Shown piece after piece: positions 36,224 through 45,672 of a DNA stretch of 64,000 nt. The stretch's first letter is position 1, and each line of letters starts with the position of its first letter. Under the pieces are notes generated by a model, which worked only from the letters and a program-made list of their open reading frames with translations, ran no database searches and was not told the DNA's origin. The DNA is from Dimorphilus gyrociliatus (Eukaryota > Annelida > Polychaeta > Dinophilidae): the NCBI GenBank assembly GCA_904063045.1, contig CAJFCJ010000006.1:620001-684000 (forward strand), read 5' to 3'. A program made the translations under genes and the position numbers.

Positions 36224-39200
36224 ATGGTTCGGGAAGATTACCCTCTTATCTACACAGATCACATCAACGACAAAAATAGGTATGCAAAACGCAAAAATCT
36301 CAGTCTGTCCCTTGTGACGTTAGAGCACTGTGGCGTCAAAAAAATGCTCTTTCGACCTTCTTATAGAAATTCAATTTGGGAAAATATAAGTTGTAACATA
36401 TCGATTTGTGTGTTGTTATATAGGCCTAGGGCTTGCATACTTTTTGCTAACTCAATTTAACAAGTCTAAAAAATAAAATTTTAATGAATTAAGACGTATT
36501 TTCATAGTACGCGCTGATTTTGATTTGAACCTTGAAGAGTGCTTTATAAAAAATTTTGGTAATATCAGGCTATGCGAGAGAGCATTTATCGATTGCGATA
36601 TTGCTATTCTCTGCAGATGTGTTTGACTTTTCTATGTCGACATTAATAGGATGCCAGTGAAAGAAACTACAGGCTACCGCCCTGGATTCCCAAGTTTACC
36701 TTGTACACGTTGGGATAGTGAAAGAGACCAGGTCGATGTGGAATACAAACGCTTTTCTGGGAGAACATCCTGTTTTCAAGGACGAAAAGGCTTGGTTTTA
36801 AAACTTCTACTTTTAGTTGTAATTTTTCTGGTAGGGCTTATTATAGGATACGCCATTCGACGAAAAATTCAACCGATATATGAAGTACACCACTCAAAGC
36901 AACTTTCTATCATTTCGAAAACAAACTTAAATACTTTGAAATCTCACAGTATGATAGATAATCAAATCATCGGCAATCAAATCAGGTATAGCAAACTTGT
37001 TACATTTCTAAACTAAATAAATTTGATTTCTGTTTTTTTAGAAATCTTTCTCAGACAGTTCATTTAACGGCTACAGGAGACAATGTACACTTGGGAAGAA
37101 TTTTACACAGGCAGCTAGTTAGCTATGGACTTGAAGTTATCAGGAAAAATTATTCTGTTTTAGTCTCATCTTTAAACTAGTGAGTTAAATGAAAGCTTTA
37201 TTTATTTCTATCTAAGACAAGCGTTTATTTAAATAGCGCAAAACCTAACAAAATTCTACTTCAGGACTCTACAGGGACAACAGTATTCGCTGGTATGCAA
37301 AATTATATGTACTGTAAATTTATTTTGAATCTTATATTATCGGTTTAACAGTGAAGTATAGGGGGAAAAATGACGAATTTCATGTAGAATACTCTCCTTT
37401 TTCGTCATGGTCCCCTAGTGGAGTAGCATCTGGTAAACCTGTCTATGCTAACTTCGGAAGAGAAAGAGATTTTAGGACTTTGAAAAGTCTTAATATATCT
37501 GTGAAAAGTAATATTGTTATAATCAGATATAAACGGCATTTTCCAACTGCCAGTGCAGTACGAAATGCAGTGGAGAACGAGGCTGCGGGTGTTTTACTCT
37601 ACCCAGACCCCGCACAATTTACAGATATGTTTCATGATCACTTGGAAGCTTATCCTAAAAGTAAATGGCTACCGAGTTGGGCTGTGGTACGAAGTCAGTT
37701 AAGCATTTTTATGGGAGATTTACTAACTCCTGATTTACCAGCTATAAGTAAATTTAAACTAATAACAACAATGTTAATATATTACTGATGAAATGATATT
37801 CCAGCTGGAATGCAAAGAAAGTCGATTGAGGAATGCAAGAACTTACTTCCCTCCATTCCATGCCAACCTATCAGCTTTAGTGATGCTGAGATCCTTCTTT
37901 CGTGAGCATTTAAAATTTTTGTCGACTAACTAAACTTTGTATGAATTTTAGAAATATGGCTGGCTCAAATAATTTCTCAGTCCCAATTGATTTCATAGGA
38001 GGTTTGAATATATCATACAATATTGGCCCAGGATATGATAATGAAAAAAAAAACTTTTCAATTTATATGCAAACAAATAATGAAATGTTAACTAGAAATA
38101 TTTCAAACGTGTTAGCAATTATTTGGGGTTCTGAAGAGTCGGATCGTTATGTTATTATTGGAAATCATTATGATGCTTGGTTGACAGGAGCAGTTGACCC
38201 TATTTCTGGTACGGCAATTTTGCAAGAAATATCGAGGAGTTTGGGGGAGCGCGTAAAATCCGGGTGGAAACCGCGAAGAACTATTATAATTGCTCATTGG
38301 GATGCGGCAATGCAAGGTTACTTAGGTTCAGTTGAATGGATACAAGAATTTAAACAAGAATTAGAACATAATTCTGTTATGTATATTGATGTGAGCACAC
38401 CAGTTACTGGTAGGCTTATAATTATTTCTGTTCCCTTAAAATAAAGGTATAATTTACTCAGGAAATTATACAATGGAAGCAACTGCTAACCCTATTTTAC
38501 ATGAACTGCTATGGGAGAGTTTAAGACAGTCTGAACCCTGGAATAACTCAACTGAAGCAAAAAGTGCATATGATTTATGGTTAAAACGCTGTCGGCTGAA
38601 AGATGAGAGAAACAGGCCTGAGTAAGAATAATTTAGGTTATTTTTATTATAAACAACTTCTGAGTAACACGTACAGAATTTGGAGTTTGGAAAGTAACGA
38701 CTCTGATAGGGATGGTTTTGTTTTTATACTAGGAATACCTTCTTGCCATCTTCAGCTTGCTCCTGAACGGGGTTCTGGTGATGAGTTATTTCCTTCGCAT
38801 ACCACTGCAACTGATACATACAATTATGTTTCCAAATTCGTTGACAACTCATTCATGTCACATAAAAGTTATGCTCAAATTATCTTGGAGATTCTTTTTA
38901 GAACAGCTACAGTTCCCAAACTCCCTTTCAGAATAACCAAACTAGGAAAGTATCTGGAGAAAGAGTACCAAAGACTACAATTAAATATTGAAAGCAAAAA
39001 CTTGCTTCGAAAATTCCCTTTGGGTGAGTCATAATTTATTTAAAACTTTCCTTTCATGAAAACTTTGCATTTTACAACTTATATAGATATATTTCAAAAT
39101 ACTCTCTTAAATTTCATAAAGAGTGCCGAAGCTATAGATTTTGAATTGGAATCTACTCCTGACGAAAGGTTGTTATTTCTAATAAAAAATAGATCTTTAC

Positions 39201-39562
39201 ATTATTATTTTTTCAATAGTACCCTAAGAATTAGGCAGTTGAATGATCAACTAATGAGTGTTTCTCGAGCTTTTATATGGTCAGAAGATATTCCAGGTCA
39301 TTTGAAAGGTCAAAGGTAATAACTATCACAAAAACTTACTGACGCCCTCAGCTTTACAAGTTTAAATATTTTTTTATTTTATTTTAGAAACGTCCTATTT
39401 GGAAGGACTTTTCGCGGTAATTCAGTCTTTCCAGGAATTTTCCAAACATTTCATGATTACGTAACCAAAAGTACAGACGAAAATGCTGTAAAAGTCAATC
39501 GACAAATATCGATAGTATCATACTGCTTAAAAGCTGCAGATAGTATCATTCAAATTCATTGA
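36224..39562 (+). CDS. glutamate carboxypeptidase II / transferrin receptor-family protein, probably inactive
   Basis: A candidate first exon (36224-36279, MVREDYPLIYTDHINDKNR) joins in frame to the exon starting 36650 (MPVKETTGYRPG...). Otherwise translation starts at 36651. A transmembrane helix (LLLLVVIFLVGLIIGYAI) follows, then the PA domain, M28 domain and C-terminal dimerisation domain in the order of FOLH1/NAALAD. Alignment by eye to human GCPII: the zinc ligands His377 (GNHYDAW), Asp387 (AVDPISG) and His553 (FPSHTTA) are kept. Glu424 (base) and Glu425 (zinc bridge) are Ala-Met (HWDAAMQG), and Asp453 is Ser (YIDVSTP). The segment before His553 is shorter than in GCPII. I infer a type II ectodomain receptor or scaffold, not a peptidase. 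The stop is TGA 39560-39562. About nine exons. Confidence 0.8.
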
Positions 39563-40040
39563 AGTATCCTTTCTACATTTGTATATTATCAAATTTGTGC
39601 TTTTATGCCCGCATATTCGTAACTTTTTTAAGTCTAAGTAGATTCTATTCCATATAATTTTAATGTTTAATGTAATACTGTGCATCAAACGCCAAACTGT
39701 ATAGATTTATACTAAACGTTATTAGTTATATTTGGTATAATATTTTGAATAATATTGTCAATCAATTTAGTAAATCAACTCATATTTCAAATTTTTATCG
39801 GAAGCGGAAATTAACAAATGAGAGTTGTTTGAAGTCTATAAAAATACAAGGTACCTAATAAAATTTGATGTATCAAATAAATAAAGAATTCGTTAAGTGG
39901 TATTCTTTTAAATTTATCTAAAATCCTCTTAAGTCTAATTTTAAAAAAATTGTGATTTTATCCCTGAATAGTATTTGTTTATAAAATAGCACCCATTTAC
40001 AACCAACTACGAAAATAAGTTTTAACGGTTTTTAACTAAA
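39563..40040. other. intergenic, GCPII-like 3'UTR and TPMT promoter
   Basis: AT-rich DNA between two plus-strand genes. A poly(A) signal cluster (AATAAATAAAG near 39876) suits the GCPII-like transcript. No other feature seen. Confidence 0.5.
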
Positions 40041-40724
40041 ATGACCTCTACCCGTAAAGAAACTTTGAAAGATGACATGTCCCTTTCATATTGGACTGAG
40101 CGATGGGAAAATGGAAAGACTGGATGGCATAGAAATGACATAAATCCTGGATTAGTTGACAACGTCGAAAAACTTTTAAATGGCAGAAGTCAGGTGAAAA
40201 TATTCTTTCCTCTTTGTGGAAAAAGTATGGATATGAAATGGATGTATGATCAAGGCCATACTATTATTGGCGTTGAAGGTTTCTCGAAGGCAATTGAAGA
40301 GTTTTTTAAGGAAAATGATTTGGAATACACAAAAGAAGGGAGTGTGTATTCGACCAATGATAAGAGATTGATCATTCACAATCGAGACCTCTATGATTGT
40401 AATGTAGAATTACTAGGAAAGGTAGATGCTATCTGGGATCGTGGAAGTTTTGTAGCTATCAATTATTCTGATAGACCAAAATACATATCTTTAATGCAGT
40501 CATTTTGCACCCGTGAAACTCGATATTTATTGAATACACTGGTTTATGACACCAGTCTATTTAGCGGACCACCACTTTGCGCTACAAAAGATGATATTAA
40601 TAATTTAGTCTCTAGCTGGGCTACCATAGAAAAAGTCTACGAGACAGATGAATTAAATGACCGTTGGCGGGCAATTGGATTGAAATCTTTCATACGAGAG
40701 GTATTCTTAATAATTCCTAATTAG
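40041..40724 (+). CDS. TPMT: thiopurine S-methyltransferase family enzyme
   Basis: A single exon of 227 residues, close to the usual 230-245. Conserved motifs: YWTERWENGKTGWHR, FFPLCGKSMDMKWMYDQGHTIIGVEG (SAM-binding motifs I), AIWDRGSFVAI, and a C-terminal FIREVFLI strand. It transfers methyl groups from S-adenosylmethionine to thiols; the natural substrates are unclear in animals. No signal sequence, so cytosolic. Its 3' end lies about 190 bp from that of the minus-strand galactosidase gene, tail to tail. Confidence 0.95.
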   Translation: MTSTRKETLKDDMSLSYWTERWENGKTGWHRNDINPGLVDNVEKLLNGRSQVKIFFPLCGKSMDMKWMYDQGHTIIGVEGFSKAIEEFFKENDLEYTKEGSVYSTNDKRLIIHNRDLYDCNVELLGKVDAIWDRGSFVAINYSDRPKYISLMQSFCTRETRYLLNTLVYDTSLFSGPPLCATKDDINNLVSSWATIEKVYETDELNDRWRAIGLKSFIREVFLIIPN

Positions 40725-40909
40725 ATACTATATCTAACACCCATCATAAAACACAGAATATACAATTTGACAGTATATGAATACATTGTCATTGTTACAA
40801 AAATTCTTTAGATAGTTTAAAAGATGATTTTCAATTACAAAAATGTATTGTCCGTATTTAAATATGACTGCAGACGAGTAATTACATGATATAAACTAAA
40901 AGATGTTTG

Positions 40910-42979
40910 TCAAGCTCGTAAAGTAACCTTTCCCAACATAGGTTTATTGGAAAATTTCAATTTTGTGATATTTTTTTCTAACTCAAAAACAACAACTGTA
41001 TTTTTTCCATTACGTAATAATGGAGCGGGTAGGTAGAGAGTTCTCTGAGGTCCTGCGTTCCAATATTTTCCAAGTAAAAAGTCATTAACCAAAATGATGC
41101 CTTTACCAAAGTCAGATGTATCGATAAAAGTATCTCCTATCTTATCATCCAAATTAAATTCCGTTTTATACAAATTGGGAAGGCTATGATCTACATAACT
41201 CTCTTCATTCGCTATTTTTTCGATGATTTCTTCACTAAAATCGATAACAGTATGCAACCATTTCTTTATCTTAACTCCATCAGCAAAGATCTCCCCTTCA
41301 AGAAAACCTTTGTGTTGAATGTTCAGAACGTTTCCATAGTTAACCCTTCCCATATTTTCCAACAGCAGTTCTATTTTACATTGTTCATTAGCACCACTCA
41401 ATTCTATGATATTAGTAGGCTCCTCACGATGAGTTAAAATCTTTTTTAGCTTTCTATCAACATAAATGTACATTCTATCACGAACAACTCCTTTCAAAAG
41501 CAATTGTTTGGTTGACTTCGGACAATGGCTTTGAAGATGGAGAAATCCGAAAGATTGTCCAGATTGGGAATGTACATCGAGACTTTCCATATTTAACATG
41601 TAATTCGACTTGGTCTGATAATTAGCAAGTTGTCCAATAACTTTTACAAGTTTTGATAGGCTCAAGAAAGGTGTTAAGTCATACGACCTAGGTTTAATTA
41701 CATGAGACTTTGATGGGGGTTCTGGCAGTGGTGTTTGAGAGAGCTTTTCAAGAATACGCCTGATAATAAAAAATTTATTACTAAGTCTTCCATCTTCAGT
41801 TATTGGAGCATCGTAATCGTAGCTGGTTATAGTTGGTTGATAGCCACTCTCAATTGAATGATTGTTTGCACCATTCCAAAACCCAAAGTTGGTACCTCCT
41901 ACCATCATGTAGAAATTAATAGATGCATTATTAGCAATAATAGAGAGCAATTCATGTTCAAATGACTCCAAATTGATAATGTGATGTTTTTCGAACCAAT
42001 GATCAAACCACCCTGTCCACCATTCAGCAACAAATAGAGGACGATCGGGTTGTAACGTTTTTAACTCATTTAAATGTTTTGTCGCTTGTGTCTGAAAATT
42101 TATGGTCATTAGAGTTCCGGGAAGTCTGCTCTTACCAATATCTCCTGAGGAGTCGGACGTAAAAATTAACTCATTTATTCCATAAGTTTTAAACAAAGAT
42201 TTCAGGAAGAGCAAATATGAAGTTTTTTCACTTGGTTTAATACCTCCAACATAAGCGCCGTATTCATTTTCCAATTGAAAAGCTATTATAGGCCCATTGC
42301 CAGTAGAATATTGATATTGAGCTAATAAAGGGAGTAAACGAGAAAAATAACGCGTCACTTTTGATAAAAACTCCTTATTATGACTTCGAAGTTTTATTGT
42401 ACTCTGACGTAATAGCCAAGATGGTAAGCCACCGAATTCCCACTCAGAACAAATATAAGGACCAGGCCTGATTATCATTTTCATCTTTAATTTATGAACC
42501 ATTTTGATAAAATCAACCAGGTTCCAGCGTCCGCCAAAATGAATCATTCCATCATATGGCTCGTGAAGGTTCCAAGGAACATAAGTTTCCACTGTATTTA
42601 GTCCTGCTGCTTGCATTTTAAGAATTCTATCGCCCCACTGTTCAGGTAACGTACGGAAATAATGAAATGCTCCACTTAATATTAAAAATGGTCGACCGTT
42701 TAAATAGAATTTTGAACGGAAGGCAAATAATCTTTTAGGAAGTTTCAAACCATTTACTTCATATGGAAGACATTTTCCATCAACTATCTCGCAACTTTTG
42801 CCCAGAACTGAATTTCGCTCATTTCTTCCGTCATTTTCTTCTAATGTGTCTAATGAAGGCATAGAATGTCTAGAAACCACATGATAAATTAGATAATAGA
42901 TGCATATTAGACAAAACATGAAGCATGTAAATTGCTTAACAGTTAGACGACGAATAAATGCCTTACAAGCAGTCGTCAT
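40910..42979 (-). CDS. beta-galactosidase-1-like protein (GH35)
   Basis: A single exon of 689 residues. An N-terminal hydrophobic segment (FTCFMFCLICIYYLIYHVV, about residues 17-35) preceded by basic residues looks like an uncleaved type II anchor. GH35 motifs are complete: LSGAFHYFR, LNTVETYVPWNLHEP, PGPYICSEWEFGGLPSWLL, the acid/base Glu in QLENEYGAY and the nucleophile Glu in VAEWWTGWFDHWF. C-terminal beta domains follow, ending in the family motif NGKNTVVVFELE. It should cleave terminal beta-galactose from glycans, in the Golgi/lysosome or at the cell surface. Vertebrate GLB1L2/3 are the nearest relatives. No introns. Confidence 0.95.
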   Translation of the reverse strand: MTTACKAFIRRLTVKQFTCFMFCLICIYYLIYHVVSRHSMPSLDTLEENDGRNERNSVLGKSCEIVDGKCLPYEVNGLKLPKRLFAFRSKFYLNGRPFLILSGAFHYFRTLPEQWGDRILKMQAAGLNTVETYVPWNLHEPYDGMIHFGGRWNLVDFIKMVHKLKMKMIIRPGPYICSEWEFGGLPSWLLRQSTIKLRSHNKEFLSKVTRYFSRLLPLLAQYQYSTGNGPIIAFQLENEYGAYVGGIKPSEKTSYLLFLKSLFKTYGINELIFTSDSSGDIGKSRLPGTLMTINFQTQATKHLNELKTLQPDRPLFVAEWWTGWFDHWFEKHHIINLESFEHELLSIIANNASINFYMMVGGTNFGFWNGANNHSIESGYQPTITSYDYDAPITEDGRLSNKFFIIRRILEKLSQTPLPEPPSKSHVIKPRSYDLTPFLSLSKLVKVIGQLANYQTKSNYMLNMESLDVHSQSGQSFGFLHLQSHCPKSTKQLLLKGVVRDRMYIYVDRKLKKILTHREEPTNIIELSGANEQCKIELLLENMGRVNYGNVLNIQHKGFLEGEIFADGVKIKKWLHTVIDFSEEIIEKIANEESYVDHSLPNLYKTEFNLDDKIGDTFIDTSDFGKGIILVNDFLLGKYWNAGPQRTLYLPAPLLRNGKNTVVVFELEKNITKLKFSNKPMLGKVTLRA

Positions 42980-43107
42980 TTCTTACAAATTACGTGTCCT
43001 TGACCTTAAAAACAATAATAAATTTTCTCAAAAATATAATATAATTCTGTTTTATTGCTACTTTTGAAGAACTAAAATATATTTAAAATTTTTATTTTCA
43101 GAATAAT

Positions 43108-43362
43108 TCAGTCATCATCGTCAGAAGGGACAAAGATATCGTTTTCTTCGAGAAAAGCTGCAACTGATTTGCTTATGTAGGCTCCACCAAATATAAATGG
43201 TAAAACAACAGTCATAACTTTGGAGATAGAAAACCGGGTAAGGTGAGGTGGATTCTCCAATGCTCCAGATTCTCTAACAATCGACATGAAACGTTGTTGT
43301 TGGATAGATGAGAGATTTTTTTGAGTTTTTACCAGCTGTAGAAACGATCTAACAGACGCCAT
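43108..43362 (-). CDS. SMDT1: essential MCU regulator EMRE (mitochondrial)
   Basis: A single small exon of 84 residues from ATG 43362 (MASVRSFLQLV...), or 93 from an upstream ATG at 43389. The basic, Ser/Leu-rich N-terminus is a mitochondrial targeting peptide. The core FSISKVMTVVLPFIFGGAYISKS is the single membrane helix, followed by FLEENDIFVPSDDDD with the acidic tail. The vertebrate equivalent (AALLEEHDIFVPEDDDDD) is nearly the same. EMRE bridges the MCU pore to MICU1 and is required for uniporter activity in animals. The shorter start fits the family better. It sits between two minus-strand genes with short spacers. Confidence 0.95.
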   Translation of the reverse strand: MASVRSFLQLVKTQKNLSSIQQQRFMSIVRESGALENPPHLTRFSISKVMTVVLPFIFGGAYISKSVAAFLEENDIFVPSDDDD

Positions 43363-43509
43363 TTTTCTACCTTTGAAAACCGGTAACAACCGGTTAGAAG
43401 TATTGACTTATTTTTATTTGCTTGTGCAATAAAAGAATTGCATTAAAAATGAATAAGTACTGCTTTATAGCACAATTAACATATATCAAAGTGTTACTAA
43501 TTTCTTAAG

Positions 43510-45072
43510 TTATTGTTCTTTGTTGCTATTGGTTACTTGAGATTTATTTGTCCATCTCAGCCTAACTTCAGCTATCACATACGCAGTAATCACAGTTGCA
43601 AAATAAAAGAGAAATGCAATATAGAGGCCTTTCGCTGCCAGAGCCAAAAATAATCCCAAAGCGCAATTAATTAAAGCAAATAATAAACATACTCTCCCCA
43701 ACCATCTGTGAAAATTTTCCCAAATCACACGTTTTTTAGGGGTTTTTGAATCAACAGACTTATGAGGTCTGCAAAAGGCTGTAAATTGCTGAAGTCCTAT
43801 TAAATGGACAAGAAAACCGATTATTCCATGTGGAAAAGCATGTAAACCAGCCGATAATATTCCACAAATAAACCCTGCAGTTGCCGTCAAAAGACCCACT
43901 ATTTGCAAAATTCGATGTATTTTAAACCACAATGGATCTTTGTGTCTGAAATATCGAGCTATGAAAGCCCCTGCTTGTAGGCACACTCCCCATCCTATAA
44001 ACATAAATATGCCATGAAGAGCGATTAGATTGAAGAACGGCTGGTTACAAGATTCTGAGATCGGTGAACTTATGTAATTTCCAGACAAGAAATACAAATT
44101 ATTATTTGAACTAGATCCTCCAAACATATAAACACCGTTTCCTGAATGAGTTAAAGCTGGACCAATTCGTCTGTCAGGTATACTACCAACAACTTTCCTC
44201 AGATTCCATTCTTTGCGACCAACATCATATACAGCAACCTGATCGGTTGGAGAGTCACTACCAATTAAAACTTGATTGCTACTCTCATCTCCTCCAAATA
44301 GAATAACAGTTTCAGATGACAACGGAGCCATAGCAGGGTAAGTTCGTGGCGAAGCACAACCTGGGAGTTTTGTCCATTCTCTGTCATTAATGTTAAAAGT
44401 CCATGAATCTCCTGCAGGACACGGACCACCAGCTCCCCCTCCTTTTAAGCAACCGCCATAAATAAAGAGTTGAGATTCTAAGATACATCCTCCTGAGAGA
44501 CATCTTGCATGAGGATAGTTTGGAGAATAAGAATGCCCATCTTTGTGTAACTTAACCCATTGATTCGAAATTAAATCAAAATATAAGGTATCGGCAAATC
44601 GACGGCCTTTATCAAACCCATGACTTAAATAGAGTTGATTATTGCTTATGCCACCGACAGATCCATAGCGCCCTGAAGGAGGTTCGTTTATTGGTGTTTG
44701 CTTTGTCCATATTTCCGTTGACAAGTCAAAACACCAAACGTCGTTAAAAACAACCTTTGAAGTGCCTTCTCCTGTTGTTAAGCAGTACAATTGTCCAAAA
44801 ACGCCTGAAACAAAACTAAAACGTCTTGAAGGGCCTGATGTTTTTATTTCCCTCCAAGTTTTACTTGTTGTATGATAAATCCACGTATCACCCAATATTC
44901 CATCCCCTCCTCGTCCACCGAACAACACAATTTTTTTCAGCGATTGAATGAAACCGATACCACAATCTCTTCTGGGACTGGGGGAATTACCATCACCTTT
45001 GTGAACAAGCTGCCATATTAGTTGATTTTGAACAAATGGGAATATATAAATTAGTATAAAGATACTCTTCAT
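43510..45072 (-). CDS. Kelch-repeat plus cytochrome b561 membrane protein
   Basis: A single exon of 520 residues. A signal peptide (MKSIFILIYIFPFVQNQ) is followed by an N-terminal Kelch beta-propeller (about residues 20-330), with repeats such as KKIVLFGGRGGDG, QLFIYGGCL, VILFGGDES and GVYMFGGSSS. The C-terminal half (about 345-500) has five or so membrane helices of the cytochrome b561/ferric-reductase-like type. Four histidines are placed as heme ligands: LHGIFMFIGWG, KIHRILQIV, FLVHLIGLQQ and NFHRWLGRV. This suggests a transmembrane electron carrier with an extracellular propeller. The fusion is not one I can name. The start is 601 bp from the divergent GRDP start. Confidence 0.85.
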   Translation of the reverse strand: MKSIFILIYIFPFVQNQLIWQLVHKGDGNSPSPRRDCGIGFIQSLKKIVLFGGRGGDGILGDTWIYHTTSKTWREIKTSGPSRRFSFVSGVFGQLYCLTTGEGTSKVVFNDVWCFDLSTEIWTKQTPINEPPSGRYGSVGGISNNQLYLSHGFDKGRRFADTLYFDLISNQWVKLHKDGHSYSPNYPHARCLSGGCILESQLFIYGGCLKGGGAGGPCPAGDSWTFNINDREWTKLPGCASPRTYPAMAPLSSETVILFGGDESSNQVLIGSDSPTDQVAVYDVGRKEWNLRKVVGSIPDRRIGPALTHSGNGVYMFGGSSSNNNLYFLSGNYISSPISESCNQPFFNLIALHGIFMFIGWGVCLQAGAFIARYFRHKDPLWFKIHRILQIVGLLTATAGFICGILSAGLHAFPHGIIGFLVHLIGLQQFTAFCRPHKSVDSKTPKKRVIWENFHRWLGRVCLLFALINCALGLFLALAAKGLYIAFLFYFATVITAYVIAEVRLRWTNKSQVTNSNKEQ

Positions 45073-45672
45073 TCCTGGGTTTTGCCAATTGAATAATAGT
45101 GAATTATGATTAATATTGTAGATGGTATGGAATTTATCGTGCTGCCACCTGTCGACTTTCGTTCATTTCTTTCAGGCCTACTGATTTCATTCATCAAAAA
45201 CAGACATATTGTATCATATCTTAACAGACTTCTCTTCTTTAGCACAATTATTAGAAAAGATATTAAACCTTCTACTTCCCACCACCTGCCGGCATTTTCA
45301 TTATTTGAATATTTACAACGCCTAGTGGCAGAAATAAAAATTATAGTCATCCTTTCCGTTTTTGCTCAACGTATGGTTGAAGAGCCTTTGCTTGTTGATT
45401 TAAAGTGGAAATTATCAGTCTTCCTATGTGAATTGCATCTAAAATCAACGATATATCAAGTTGGAGCTTTCACTTTACGAAAATCAGCAATAATCGATCG
45501 ACTACAGGCAAACTTGGCTGCTGGTACTCTACTCTGGGCCAAACGTTCCTCACTCTCTCCTCACTCAGCCTGACTCTCTTATTTTATTTAATCTATAACA
45601 GTTTTGCTGCTTTCTCAGCTGATATAAAATCTGCAACCTTTCTCACAACCCAAATTATCTTCCACATCAACT
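45073..45672. promoter_or_regulatory. divergent promoter between Kelch-b561 and GRDP genes, with an unexplained open frame
   Basis: A TATA box (GATATAAAAT, 45621-45630) lies about 43 bp before the GRDP start, so the plus-strand promoter is quite clear. An open frame of 155 codons (45106-45573, +) runs through the middle and is rich in hydrophobic residues, with no domain I recognise. A minus-strand frame of 93 codons (45350-45069) overlaps the Kelch-b561 start. Either may be chance. Confidence 0.5.
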
